This document shows, one piece after another, positions 18,022-25,684 of a stretch of 64,000 nt of DNA. The notes under the pieces are model-generated. The model was not told where the DNA came from and searched no databases. It saw only the letters and a list, made by a program, of their open reading frames with translations. Numbering within the stretch: the stretch's first letter is position 1; each line of letters starts with the position of its first letter. The stretch comes from Ramlibacter sp. WS9 (lineage in GTDB: Bacteria; Pseudomonadota; Gammaproteobacteria; Burkholderiales; Burkholderiaceae_C), in assembly GCF_003797765.1 (NCBI RefSeq), contig NZ_RKMB01000011.1:1-64000 (forward strand), read 5' to 3'. The position numbers were made by a program, and so were the translations under genes.

Positions 18022-19379
18022 GCGGCGCTCATCTTGTTGATGGCGAAGCTCTTGACGTACTCCTCGGGCTTGGCCGGGTCGAACTCCTTGCCCATCACCT
18101 TGAACTTCTTGCCCGTGCCATCGGGCGCCTTCCAGCCGGCCGCCGCCATTTGCTTCTTCGCGTCGGTGAGCATGAAAACGCGCTCGGCGATCTGCTTGTA
18201 GTTGACCTCGCCCTTGATGTAGCCCCACCGTTTCATCTGCGTGAGCATCCACACCGCCATGCTCTGCCAGGGCACGGGGTCGAAGTTGGCGCGGTCCGGC
18301 ACGGTTCGGATGTTGCCCAGGCCGTCGGCGAACTTGCCGGTCAGCACCTGGGCCAGCACCGTCTCGGGCTGGTTCAGGTACTGGGTGGGCGAGATCACCT
18401 TGGCGATCAGCTCGCGGTCCTTGGGCTGGCTGGCCATCAGCGACGAGGTGATGATGGCGCGGTACAGCGCGGCGAACGTGTTCGGGTTCTTCTGGATGAA
18501 TTCCTCGCTGACGCCGAAGGCGCAGCAGGGGTGGCCGTCCCAGATTTCCTTGGACAGGATGTGGATAAAGCCGACTTCGTCATACACCGCGCGCTGGTTG
18601 AACGGGTCCGGGCCCAGGAAGCCGTCGATGTTGCCGGCGCGCAGGTTGGCCACCATCTCGGGCGGCGGCGTCACGCGGATCTGCACGTCGGTGTCGGGGT
18701 TGATGCCGTTCTCCGCCAGGTAGTAGCGCAGCAGGAAGTTGTGCATGCTGTACTCGAAAGGCACGGCGAACTTGAAGCCCTTCCAGCTCTTGGGGTCGCG
18801 GTTGTTCTTGTGCTTGACGTGCAGCGTGATGGCCTGGCCGTTGGTGTTCTGGATGGTCGCCACGTTCATCGGCACCTGCGTCGAGCCCAGGCCCATCGAG
18901 ATCGCCAGCGGCATCGGCGACAGGAAGTGCGAAGCGTCATGCTCCTTGTTCAGCATCTTGTCGCGGATCAGCGCCCAGCCCGCCGTCTTGTTCAGCTGCA
19001 CGTTCAGGCCCTGTTGCTTGTAGAAGCCCAGGGGGTCGGCCATGATCAGCGGCGTCGCGCAGGTGATGGCGATGAAGCCGATCTTCAGATCCTTCTTCTC
19101 CAGCGAACCCCGCTCCTGCGCCATCGCTTGCAGCGACGCGATGGGAAGCACGGAGGCGATGGCCGCGCGCGCCGTATTGGCGCCCACCGCCTTCAGGAAG
19201 CCACGCCGCACGGCGTCGACCGGGAACAGCGCCTTGACGAGGCTGGCTTCCATGAAGCTGTGCGACAGCTCTTCTTCGCTGGCCGCCTGCGCGTGTTCGC
19301 CGGGGGCGTGGTCCTGGCCGCAGGCGCAGCGCAGCATCAGGGGACGGTCGGCATCGTAGGCGTCGTAGGGCTTGGACAT
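18018..19379 (-). CDS. Nitrate/cyanate-type ABC substrate-binding protein with internal Tat-like signal
   Basis: 453-aa NrtA-like binding protein. The C-terminal 370 residues are the type II periplasmic binding fold (IGFIAITCATPLIMADPLGFY ... NIDGFLGPDPFNQRAVYDE). The N-terminus is unusual: about 55 hydrophilic residues containing CACGQDH (Cys18, Cys20, His24, CxCGxxH pattern) precede the arginine pair Arg58-Arg59 and the hydrophobic segment ending SLQAMAQ. So a cytoplasmic-facing, possibly metal-binding segment lies before a Tat-type signal. Ligand probably nitrate, cyanate or bicarbonate given the linked cyanase. First gene of the operon. Confidence 0.9.
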   Translation of the reverse strand: MSKPYDAYDADRPLMLRCACGQDHAPGEHAQAASEEELSHSFMEASLVKALFPVDAVRRGFLKAVGANTARAAIASVLPIASLQAMAQERGSLEKKDLKIGFIAITCATPLIMADPLGFYKQQGLNVQLNKTAGWALIRDKMLNKEHDASHFLSPMPLAISMGLGSTQVPMNVATIQNTNGQAITLHVKHKNNRDPKSWKGFKFAVPFEYSMHNFLLRYYLAENGINPDTDVQIRVTPPPEMVANLRAGNIDGFLGPDPFNQRAVYDEVGFIHILSKEIWDGHPCCAFGVSEEFIQKNPNTFAALYRAIITSSLMASQPKDRELIAKVISPTQYLNQPETVLAQVLTGKFADGLGNIRTVPDRANFDPVPWQSMAVWMLTQMKRWGYIKGEVNYKQIAERVFMLTDAKKQMAAAGWKAPDGTGKKFKVMGKEFDPAKPEEYVKSFAINKMSAA

Positions 19380-19480
19380 GGGTCACCTCGTTTGAAGATG
19401 ACTTGCCCGTCGCAAGCGTCACGCCCGTTTGCCCCGCAAGAGGGCCGGCTGCGGGAAATCACTCCCGCCGCGTCTAGGCC

Positions 19481-19500
19481 TTGTAGTGGCAGCCCTACAA
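19481..19500. promoter_or_regulatory. Palindrome upstream of the nitrate/cyanate operon
   Basis: TTGTAGTGGCAGCCCTACAA is an imperfect palindrome with perfect 6-bp arms (TTGTAG/CTACAA). It overlaps the stop codon of the response-regulator gene and lies about 100 bp before the substrate-binding gene start. It could be a LuxR-type regulator site controlling the transporter, or part of a weak terminator; a second inverted repeat GCGGGA/TCCCGC lies at 19451-19468. Confidence 0.3.
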
Positions 19501-20166
19501 ACGGCTGCCCTTGCCATGCCTTTCCGCGTACAAAGCCAGCTCCACGTCGTTCTTGGTGCCGGTCTTTTCCAGGATGCGCGCCCGGTAGGTGCTCACTGTA
19601 TTGGGCGCCAGCTGCAGTTGCGCACCAATTTCGCTCACGCTATGCCCCGAAGTAAGGAGCCGGAACACCTGGTATTCCCGATGCGACAAGGCTTCAGGCC
19701 CCGTTTTGGCGCCTGACATGCCGACCGCGGTGGCCAACGCCTCCGCGGTGGCGGCGGTGACGAACATGCCGCCGGCCGCCACCTTGCGCACCGCGGCGAT
19801 CATGTCGTCGGGGTCGGCACTCTTGTTCAGGTAGCCTGCCGCGCCCATCTTGATGCAGCGCACCGCGTACTGCCGTTCCGGGTAGGTGCTGAGCATCAGC
19901 ACCGGCAGCCGCGGCCAGGCCTGGCGCAGCTCCTGCAGCACGTCCAGGCCGTCGCGGCCCGGCATGGCGATGTCGAGCAGCACCACGTCCAGCCCATCGG
20001 GCCCGCCGAAGGCCGCCACTTGCCGCATCACCTCGAGGCCGTCTATCGCCTCGGCCCGCACGTCGATGTCGGGCGCGTCGGCCAGCACCTGCTTGAGCCC
20101 CTCCCGCACGATGCGGTGATCGTCCCCCAGCAGCACACGGATGCGCGCTTGCGCACTGCTATCCAT
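19495..20166 (-). CDS. NarL/FixJ-type response regulator
   Basis: 223-aa two-component regulator. Receiver domain with acidic pair Asp15-Asp16, phosphoacceptor Asp65 in VVLLDIAMPG, and Lys115 in GYLNKS. C-terminal LuxR-type helix-turn-helix from SHREYQVFRLLTSGHSVSEI. Start at 20166 (MDSSAQ) overlaps the 3' end of the kinase gene by 8 bases; the in-frame start at 20214 would add an unrelated 16 residues. It probably controls the adjacent nitrate/cyanate transporter and cyanase, which lie directly downstream on the same strand. Confidence 0.92.
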   Translation of the reverse strand: MDSSAQARIRVLLGDDHRIVREGLKQVLADAPDIDVRAEAIDGLEVMRQVAAFGGPDGLDVVLLDIAMPGRDGLDVLQELRQAWPRLPVLMLSTYPERQYAVRCIKMGAAGYLNKSADPDDMIAAVRKVAAGGMFVTAATAEALATAVGMSGAKTGPEALSHREYQVFRLLTSGHSVSEIGAQLQLAPNTVSTYRARILEKTGTKNDVELALYAERHGKGSRL

Positions 20167-21400
20167 GGCGCAGCGGCAATACCAGCGTGAAAGCCGAGCC
20201 GTGCCCGACCTCACTGGCGATGGCGATGTGCCCGCCCAGCTGCCGGGCCCGCTCGCGCATGCCCATCACGCCGTAGGCGGTGCGCGACTCGAAGGCTTCC
20301 GGCGAGGCGCCGTTGCCGTTGTCTTCCACCGTGATCCTCAAACGCTCGGCGTCCGCGGCGATGCGAACCGTGACGCGGCTGGCCTGCGCATGCCGGCCCA
20401 CGTTGCTCAGCAACTCCTGGAAGATGCGGAACACCGCCATCGCCGACGGCTCGGGCAGATCCGCCGCATCGGCGGCCTGCATGTCCCACTCCAGTTCCAG
20501 CTCAGCCGACTGGACGAACTCATGCGCCTGCCACTCCAGCGCCGCCCACAGGCCCTGGTGGTCCAGGATGCTGGGGCGCAGGTCGGTGATGATGCGGCCC
20601 ACATTGTCGACGGCGCTCTCGATCAGGCGGCTCATGTTCTGGCATTTGCAGCGCATGCGTTCGCGCATGGCCTGGGCCGCGTCGGCGGTGCGGCCGGGCT
20701 GTTCGCCGAGCCGCTTGTCCAGCCAGTTGACGTCCATCTTCAGTGCCACCAGCAGGCTGCCCAGTTCGTCGTGCACCTCGCGGGCGATGCGGGTGCGCTC
20801 TTCCTCGCGCACGTTCTCGGAGTAGGCGGCCAGCTCGCGCTGCTGGGCCAGGGCCGCCGACAGCTCGCGCGTGCGCTCGGCCACCCGCAATTCCAGTTCG
20901 GCCTTGGCCTTTTGCAGGGCGTCGGCGGCGCGCTTGCGCTCGGTGATGTCGACGAAGGTGATGACCGCGCCGCGCACCTGGCTGCCGTCGATGATGGGGT
21001 GGCTGGAGTACTCCACCGCAAAGGAAGTGTGGTCACGCCGCCAGAACACCTCGCTGTCGATGCGGCAGGGCAGGCCCTGGCGAAAGGCGTTGAAGATGGG
21101 GCAGTCGGTGTCGGGGTAGTGGCTGCCGTCGGCGTGCGAGTGATGCGTCAGCTCGTGCATGTTGCGCCCGAGCACCTCCACCGGCTCGAACCCCAGCAGG
21201 CGGGCGCCGGCCCGGTTGATGAAGACGCAATGGCCGGCCAGGTCGACGCCGAAGATGCCCTCGCCGGTCGATTCCAGCAGCAGCCCCAGCTGGTTTTGCC
21301 AAAGCGGCTGCGAAACCGGCCCGGCCGTCAGGCTGGCGGGCCGAAGAAGGTGCAAGGCGTCGGCGTGCATGGGGCGAAGCCCAAGCAATGGCTGTGCCAC
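20159..21400 (-). CDS. PAS-domain sensor histidine kinase (HisKA_3 type)
   Basis: 413-aa soluble histidine kinase, no membrane segments. A PAS domain spans about residues 37-156 and contains a His/Cys-rich stretch (HHSHADGSHYPDTDC, Cys100) seen in PAS sensors of this group. A coiled coil follows to about 195, then HisKA_3 with phospho-His210 in EERTRIAREVHDELG, and a HATPase_c domain with VEDNGNGAS and GVMGMRERARQLGGH. The start is uncertain: GTG at 21400 is used here, and ATG at 21370 would remove 10 residues before the PAS domain; neither has a clear ribosome site. Cytoplasmic signal, perhaps nitrogen status or cyanate, is inferred from neighbours. Confidence 0.88.
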   Translation of the reverse strand: MAQPLLGLRPMHADALHLLRPASLTAGPVSQPLWQNQLGLLLESTGEGIFGVDLAGHCVFINRAGARLLGFEPVEVLGRNMHELTHHSHADGSHYPDTDCPIFNAFRQGLPCRIDSEVFWRRDHTSFAVEYSSHPIIDGSQVRGAVITFVDITERKRAADALQKAKAELELRVAERTRELSAALAQQRELAAYSENVREEERTRIAREVHDELGSLLVALKMDVNWLDKRLGEQPGRTADAAQAMRERMRCKCQNMSRLIESAVDNVGRIITDLRPSILDHQGLWAALEWQAHEFVQSAELELEWDMQAADAADLPEPSAMAVFRIFQELLSNVGRHAQASRVTVRIAADAERLRITVEDNGNGASPEAFESRTAYGVMGMRERARQLGGHIAIASEVGHGSAFTLVLPLRHG

Positions 21401-21430
21401 GTTGGTGCGCGGCCCGAGCCGCCTCGCACC

Positions 21431-21898
21431 TCAGAGGCCCAATTCGCTCAGGCCTGGGTGGGCGTCGGGCCGGCGGCCCAGCGGCCAATGGAATTTGCGG
21501 TCCGCCTCGGCGATCGGCAAGTCGTTGATGCTGGCGAAGCGCCGCTGCATCAGGCCCTGCTCGTTGAACTCCCAGTTCTCGTTGCCGTAGCTGCGGAACC
21601 ACTGGCCCGAGTCGTCATGGCATTCGTACGCAAAGCGCACCGCGACGCGGTTGCCGCCGCAAGCCCACAGCTCCTTGATCAGGCGGTAGTCCAGCTCCCG
21701 CGCCCATTTGCGCTGCAGAAATTGCCGGACTTGCTCGCGGCCGACCGGGAATTCGGCGCGGTTGCGCCAGCGCGTGTCTTCTGTATAGACCTGGACCACC
21801 CGGTCCGGGTCGCGGCTGTTCCAGGCGTCTTCGGCCATGCGCACTTTCTGCGCGGCGGATTCGGGAGTGAACGGGGGCAGGGGCGGCTTGGTTTCCAT
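21431..21898 (-). CDS. NTF2-like protein (DUF1348/SnoaL fold)
   Basis: 155-aa protein with the DUF1348 pattern: [30 protein letters not shown], and [20 protein letters not shown]. Members are small cone-shaped alpha+beta proteins of unknown or SnoaL-like function. ATG at 21898 gives the family N-terminus; the longer frame is not homologous-looking. It is divergent from a TetR gene, and the two palindromic operators between them (21931-21986) indicate that the TetR protein controls it. AGGAGGGA-like sequence lies upstream. Confidence 0.87.
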   Translation of the reverse strand: METKPPLPPFTPESAAQKVRMAEDAWNSRDPDRVVQVYTEDTRWRNRAEFPVGREQVRQFLQRKWARELDYRLIKELWACGGNRVAVRFAYECHDDSGQWFRSYGNENWEFNEQGLMQRRFASINDLPIAEADRKFHWPLGRRPDAHPGLSELGL

Positions 21899-21930
21899 GG
21901 CGGGTCCTTGGTGTCTTTTTTTAGGAGGGA

Positions 21931-21986
21931 GTAGACAGAGCTGTCTACTTGCACGGACTGTGCCACAGGTAGACAAGTCTGTCTAC
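21931..21986. promoter_or_regulatory. Two TetR-type operators between divergent genes
   Basis: Two 18-bp palindromes share the same half-site GTAGACA/TGTCTAC. The first, at 21931-21948 (GTAGACAGAGCTGTCTAC), is a perfect inverted repeat; the second, at 21969-21986, has the 7-bp arms separated by AGTC. Their centres are 38 bp apart. They sit exactly between the divergently transcribed NTF2-like and TetR genes, so autoregulation plus control of the neighbour is very likely. Confidence 0.85.
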
Positions 21987-21995
21987 AATGCACTC

Positions 21996-22553
21996 ATGGA
22001 CCTTGCCGCCCTGCCCGCCCGCGACCGCATCCTGGTCACGGCGCATGAACTCTTCTACCGGGACGGCATCCGCGCCACCGGCATCGACCGCATCATCGCG
22101 GAGTCGGGCGTTGCCAAGCTCACCTTCTACCGGCACTTCCCCAGCAAGGACGACCTGGTGCGCAGCTTCCTCGCCTTTCGGCACGAGCGCTGGATGGCCT
22201 GGTTCGTCGATGCGCTGGGACGGCATGGCGCCAGGCCGGGCGCCGGGCTGGCGCCGCTGGCGGCCGCCATGGCCGAGTGGTTCGCCGACCCGGCCTTTCG
22301 CGGCTGCGCGTTCATCAATGCCGTGGCCGAAGTCGGCGGCAGCCTGCCGGATTCGGCGGCCATCGCCCGGAAGCACAAACAGGAGATGGAACAGGTGATC
22401 GCCGACCTGCTGCCCGCCGGGCCGGCGCTCGCCTCACAGGCTCAAGCGGCGGCGCTGGCGGTGGACGGGGCGATCGTGCGGGCCCAAATGAGCGGCGCGC
22501 AGTCCGCCGTCGGCGGGCTGCGCAGCCTGCTGGAGGCGCTTCAAAAAGGTTGA
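21996..22553 (+). CDS. TetR/AcrR-family transcriptional regulator
   Basis: 185-aa TetR protein. The helix-turn-helix is complete at the N-terminus (RDGIRATGIDRIIAESGVAKLTFYRHFPSKDDLV), and the C-terminal ligand domain is of the usual size. The start at 21996 gives a short N-terminal arm and lies 9 bp from the second operator, so its own promoter overlaps the operator. It is expected to repress the divergent NTF2-like gene and itself in the absence of ligand. The ligand is unknown. Confidence 0.92.
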   Translation: MDLAALPARDRILVTAHELFYRDGIRATGIDRIIAESGVAKLTFYRHFPSKDDLVRSFLAFRHERWMAWFVDALGRHGARPGAGLAPLAAAMAEWFADPAFRGCAFINAVAEVGGSLPDSAAIARKHKQEMEQVIADLLPAGPALASQAQAAALAVDGAIVRAQMSGAQSAVGGLRSLLEALQKG

Positions 22554-22554
22554 G

Positions 22555-22731
22555 CTACCACTCGCCGACCAGGCGCACGCGCTGGTCGAGATCGGCCGGG
22601 AGCTCTTTGACATCTACCGGCTCGGGCTGCTGCTGGTGCGGCAGCTGGCCGCTGACAATGCGGCGGATGAAATCGGAAGCCGCGCTGGTGCGCAACGGCT
22701 GCTGGGGCTGGATGGCTGCTGAGAATCGCAT
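22555..22731 (-). CDS. Small hypothetical protein (58 aa)
   Basis: A 58-aa ORF beginning at ATG 22731 with a strong AAAGGAG six to eight bases upstream. The product is Gln/Pro-rich and ends LDQRVRLVGEW; residues about 18-27 (SDFIRRIVSG) could form a short helix. No family recognised. The frame is open further upstream to ATG 22890, which also has a strong AAAGGAG site, giving a 111-aa version with an Arg-rich N-terminus. I cannot decide between one 111-aa gene and a 58-aa gene. It is convergent with the TetR gene, one base apart. Confidence 0.55.
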   Translation of the reverse strand: MRFSAAIQPQQPLRTSAASDFIRRIVSGQLPHQQQPEPVDVKELPADLDQRVRLVGEW

Positions 22732-22902
22732 GTCGGCTCCTTTCTTTCCCTCAAGTGTAGGAACCGCTGTGTGACGCGAATGTGATGGCGCGCACAACCT
22801 CGTCAAGTATTCGTGTGCGGGTTGGGCACGCGCAACACCAAAGCGTGAAGAATTCAACGGCCGACGGCCTCTTGCGCGCCTCCTCGGCATGGTGGTCTCC
22901 TT

Positions 22903-23343
22903 TCAGACGCGGTCCGGCTTGGCCGGCGAAGAGATTTCGGCGAGCGACTGGGCCACATCCAACTCGTCGCCCGGGTCCTTGTCGGCGATGTCGCCCAGCG
23001 AGATGATGCCCACCAGGCGCTGGTTGCCGTCCACCACCGGCATGCGGCGGATCTGCGAATCGGCCATCTGGTCCAGGACGTCGTCGATCTCCTGGCCTTC
23101 GGTGGCGCAACGCACGTTGGCACTCATCACGTCGGCCAGCTTGGCCGTCTTCATGTCGAATTCCCGGGCGATGCCGCGCACGACGATGTCGCGGTCGGTC
23201 ACCATGCCCACCACCTTGCCGCCGTCGCACACGGGGATCACGCCCACGTTCAACTCGTCCATGGCCTGGGCGGCCTTGGCCACGGTGTCGGTGGGAGACA
23301 TGCTGCGCACGCCTCGGGTCATCACGTCGGCAACTGTCGTCAT
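22903..23343 (-). CDS. CBS-domain pair protein
   Basis: 146-aa cytosolic protein made of two CBS motifs: VADVMTRGVRSMSPTDTVAKA...VGMVTDRDIVVR and LADVMSANVRCATEGQEID...VGIISLGDIAD. Tandem CBS modules bind adenosine nucleotides and sense energy state; stand-alone versions are common in stress and metabolic regulation. ATG at 23343 starts the first CBS motif directly, with AAGGAG upstream. The C-terminal tail is acidic. Partner unknown. Confidence 0.9.
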   Translation of the reverse strand: MTTVADVMTRGVRSMSPTDTVAKAAQAMDELNVGVIPVCDGGKVVGMVTDRDIVVRGIAREFDMKTAKLADVMSANVRCATEGQEIDDVLDQMADSQIRRMPVVDGNQRLVGIISLGDIADKDPGDELDVAQSLAEISSPAKPDRV

Positions 23344-23485
23344 TGTCTGGCTCCTTGGGGAAGTAAACACCGGCAAGCGCCGGCGATTCCCCAGCCTATC
23401 GCGTGGCTGCGCGAGCGTTGTCGGCGCCGGCACCAAGTGGCGTAGGACGACGCCGATGAACGCCGATGCAGTTCCCGACAGACGC

Positions 23486-23905
23486 TCAGAGGACCATCTG
23501 CGTGCAGCGAAACAGCGCCAGCGTTTTGCCCGTGCCCTGGTGGCGCACCTCGGCGTCCCACACATGGGTGGTCCGGCCCAGGTGCACGGCCTTGGCCTCG
23601 ACCTCGATCACGCCCTCCAGCGCCGTGCCCAGGTGATTGCTCTTGAGCTCGATCGTGGTGAAGCCCTTGGCCGTGGCCGGCAGGTGAGCGGAGCAGCCGT
23701 AGCCACAGGCCGTGTCCGCCAGGGTGACCACGGTACCGGCATGCAAAAAGCCGTTGGGCGCGTGCAGATCCTTGCGGATTTCGAGCTGCGCCTTCAGGCG
23801 GCCCTGTGCTACCTCGAGGATCTGGATGCCCAGCAGCCCGGGCAAGGTACCGGGGCTCAGACGGTTGAAAAAGTCGACGTTGCGCTCGGGGACGTACTGG
23901 GACAT
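23486..23905 (-). CDS. PaaI-family hotdog thioesterase
   Basis: 139-aa hotdog-fold protein. The central NGFLHAGTVVTLADTACGY segment is the hallmark helix and active-site region of PaaI/YbgC-like acyl-CoA thioesterases; IELKSNHLG and HLGRTTHVWDAEV are the following strands. It would hydrolyse an acyl- or aryl-CoA. It is downstream of, and 17 bp from, a TetR gene on the same strand (TetR first), so it is probably controlled by that regulator. Confidence 0.88.
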   Translation of the reverse strand: MSQYVPERNVDFFNRLSPGTLPGLLGIQILEVAQGRLKAQLEIRKDLHAPNGFLHAGTVVTLADTACGYGCSAHLPATAKGFTTIELKSNHLGTALEGVIEVEAKAVHLGRTTHVWDAEVRHQGTGKTLALFRCTQMVL

Positions 23906-23922
23906 GGCGTTTTCTCGCTCGT

Positions 23923-24507
23923 TCAGGAGGGTTGGAGTTGGGCCCGGACCAGCGACCCGGCGAGCTCGCCGGCCTCCAGTAAGGGCTGGGTGCTGCGCGC
24001 GGCGCGGGCCTGGACCAGCGCGCCTTCGAAAGCGGTGATGACGAAGCGGGCCAGGGCCTTGCGGCGCGCGGCGGGCAAGGGCTCGAACAGCACGGCGAGG
24101 GTCTGCGTCCACGAATCCAGCAGGCCGCTGCACACCGGGCCGAGCGCGGCGGAGTCCTCGTCCAGGTCGAGCGTGACGCCGGCCACGGCACAGCCGTAGC
24201 GGAAATCTTCTTGCGCCATGCCCTTGGCCGCGCGCTTGAAGAGGCGGGCGATCTTCTGGTCAGGCGGGCCGTCGCCGGCCAGCACCGTCTGCAGTTCCTG
24301 CTGGCGCGTTTCGCCGAATCGCTCCAACGCTTCACGCGCCAGTTCGAGCTTGCCGCCCGGGAAGTAGTGGTACAGCGAGCCCTTGGGCGCGCCGCTGGCG
24401 GCGATCACCTGGTTGATGCCGGCGCCGGCCAGGCCGCAGGTGCGCATGCCAGCGATGGCGGCGTCGACCATCCGGTCACGGGGGCTGTCGAGGAAGCGGG
24501 CGTCCAT
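23923..24507 (-). CDS. TetR/AcrR-family regulator (YxaF/LmrA-like)
   Basis: 194-aa TetR protein. N-terminal HTH with GINQVIAASGAPKGSLYHYFPGGKLELA, the PKGSLYHYFPGGK variant typical of the LmrA/YxaF group. C-terminal ligand domain resembles TetR_C_33. The start is ATG at 24507. A TAGAC-TG-GTCTA palindrome lies 14 bp upstream at 24521-24532, matching the operator type of this group and implying autoregulation, with co-transcribed thioesterase as the second target. Confidence 0.91.
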   Translation of the reverse strand: MDARFLDSPRDRMVDAAIAGMRTCGLAGAGINQVIAASGAPKGSLYHYFPGGKLELAREALERFGETRQQELQTVLAGDGPPDQKIARLFKRAAKGMAQEDFRYGCAVAGVTLDLDEDSAALGPVCSGLLDSWTQTLAVLFEPLPAARRKALARFVITAFEGALVQARAARSTQPLLEAGELAGSLVRAQLQPS

Positions 24508-24520
24508 GGCCCGAATTATA

Positions 24521-24532
24521 TAGACTGGTCTA
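24521..24532. promoter_or_regulatory. TetR operator TAGACTGGTCTA
   Basis: A 12-bp palindrome with perfect 5-bp arms (TAGAC/GTCTA) within an AT-rich promoter-like stretch (AATTATATAGAC...), immediately upstream of the TetR gene. The YxaF/LmrA group is known to bind TAGACCGGTCTA-like sites, so the match supports autoregulation. Confidence 0.75.
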
Positions 24533-25160
24533 GATATTTGCCAGAGGCCCGAACACGCGCAGCAGCACCTGCTCATATTCCGGAAGCCCGCGCAGCGGCA
24601 CGTTGGCCGGGTCGCGCAGCGCCATGGGCAGCACCCCGCAGTGCGCCCGTTCCGCCGCATGGAGCAAATCGAAGGCGCGCGCATGATCGCCCACCGCGAC
24701 CAGGGCTGCAACATAGAGCACCGCCGCGCACGGCGAGACGGCGCCGCACGCCAACGCAGCGTCGACCACCTCCATCGCCTCAGCGGTCAGGCCCGCCCGT
24801 GCGAGCGCGTACGCGACGACGGACAGCGCCATCGGCGGCGCATCCCGCTGCTCCGCCGCCGCCCAGGCCGCCGTCGCCACCGCAGCGTCCGGCCGGGCCC
24901 AGGCAAGAAGCCCCTGGCGATAGATGGCCGCGATGGCGCTCTCGGGGTGCTCGTCGCAGGTGGCCTGCGCCTCCGCGAGTGCGGCCTGCGCATCGCCGGC
25001 ATGGGCGAGGGCCCGCGCGAGCGTGATGCGAAGCAGTGCCGAAAACGGGTGCAGCCGCGCTGCCGCGCGAAGCCGTTCGACCGCACCTGCGGCGTCGCCC
25101 GTCACGAGCAGGAAGCGCCCGTGCAGGAACAGCGCATCCGGATCGCCGTCGATCCGCGGC
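24530..25160 (-). pseudogene. 5'-truncated tetratricopeptide-repeat protein
   Basis: About 200 residues of a TPR-type protein read on the minus strand: DPDALFLHGRFLLVTGDAAG, ALLRITLARALAHAGDAQAA and later ALSVVAYALARAGLTAEAMEV repeats. The C-terminus ends FGPLANI at the stop near 24530. The N-terminal part is missing: upstream of about 25160 the frame runs into antisense of a serine-hydrolase fragment. Similar TPR segments form the C-terminal half of transcriptional activators, which may be the original gene, but this is not certain. No ATG belongs to the fragment itself. Confidence 0.65.
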
Positions 25161-25164
25161 AGCG

Positions 25165-25678
25165 CCGCGGCTGGATCGTTTCGCGCGTCACCGGCAAGCA
25201 CTTCGCCGACTTGCTCAGCGAGCGTGTGTGGACGAAGCTCGGGATGGAAGAAGACGCGAATCTGATGGTCGACCCGGTGGGCACGCCGCTTCAAGGCGCC
25301 GGCCTGAGCGCCACGGCGCGCGATCTCGCACGTTTCGGCGAGACGCTGCGCCGGGGCGGTGTGTTCAACGGCCAGCGCGTGTTCGACCAGGCCGTCGTCG
25401 ACGACCTGCGCCGCGGCGGCGACCGCGAGAAGTTCAAGGCGTCGGGCATGGCCTTCCGTGCTGGCTACAGCTACCGCAACCAGTGGTGGATCCTGCACAA
25501 CGCAGATGGCGCGTTCGAGGCCTCGGGCGTGAACGGGCAGATGCTTCACGTCAACCCGGCGGCCGAGATGGTGGTGGTGAAGCTGAGTTCGCATCCGGTG
25601 GCCGGCGCGGGCTTCACGCATCCGCTGACGCTCAAGGCGTGGGACGCACTGGCAGGTGCCGTGCGGCAGATGCGGTAG
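25165..25678 (+). pseudogene. 5'-truncated serine hydrolase (beta-lactamase/6-aminohexanoate hydrolase type)
   Basis: The C-terminal part of a class C beta-lactamase-fold hydrolase: GWIVSRVTGKHFADLLSERV, then TPLQGAGLSATARDLARFGE and YRNQWWILHN, ending DALAGAVRQMR. The catalytic SxxK and YxN motifs expected earlier are absent because about the first 200 residues are gone. Before about 25165 the sequence is antisense to the TPR fragment. A long frame spans both but has no sensible start. It is most likely a deletion product and not functional. Confidence 0.72.
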
Positions 25679-25684
25679 CCGGCG

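Noticed and set aside
19451..19468. GCGGGA/TCCCGC hairpin as a terminator of the response-regulator gene
   Set aside because: Short stem and no T-tract on the relevant strand.
24530..25621. 363-codon minus ORF as an intact TPR gene
   Set aside because: Its N-terminal part is antisense to the hydrolase fragment; only the C-terminal ~200 residues show TPR character.
24641..25678. 345-codon plus ORF as an intact serine hydrolase
   Set aside because: Only the last ~170 codons look like a hydrolase; the first part is antisense to a TPR fragment and lacks the SxxK and YxN motifs.
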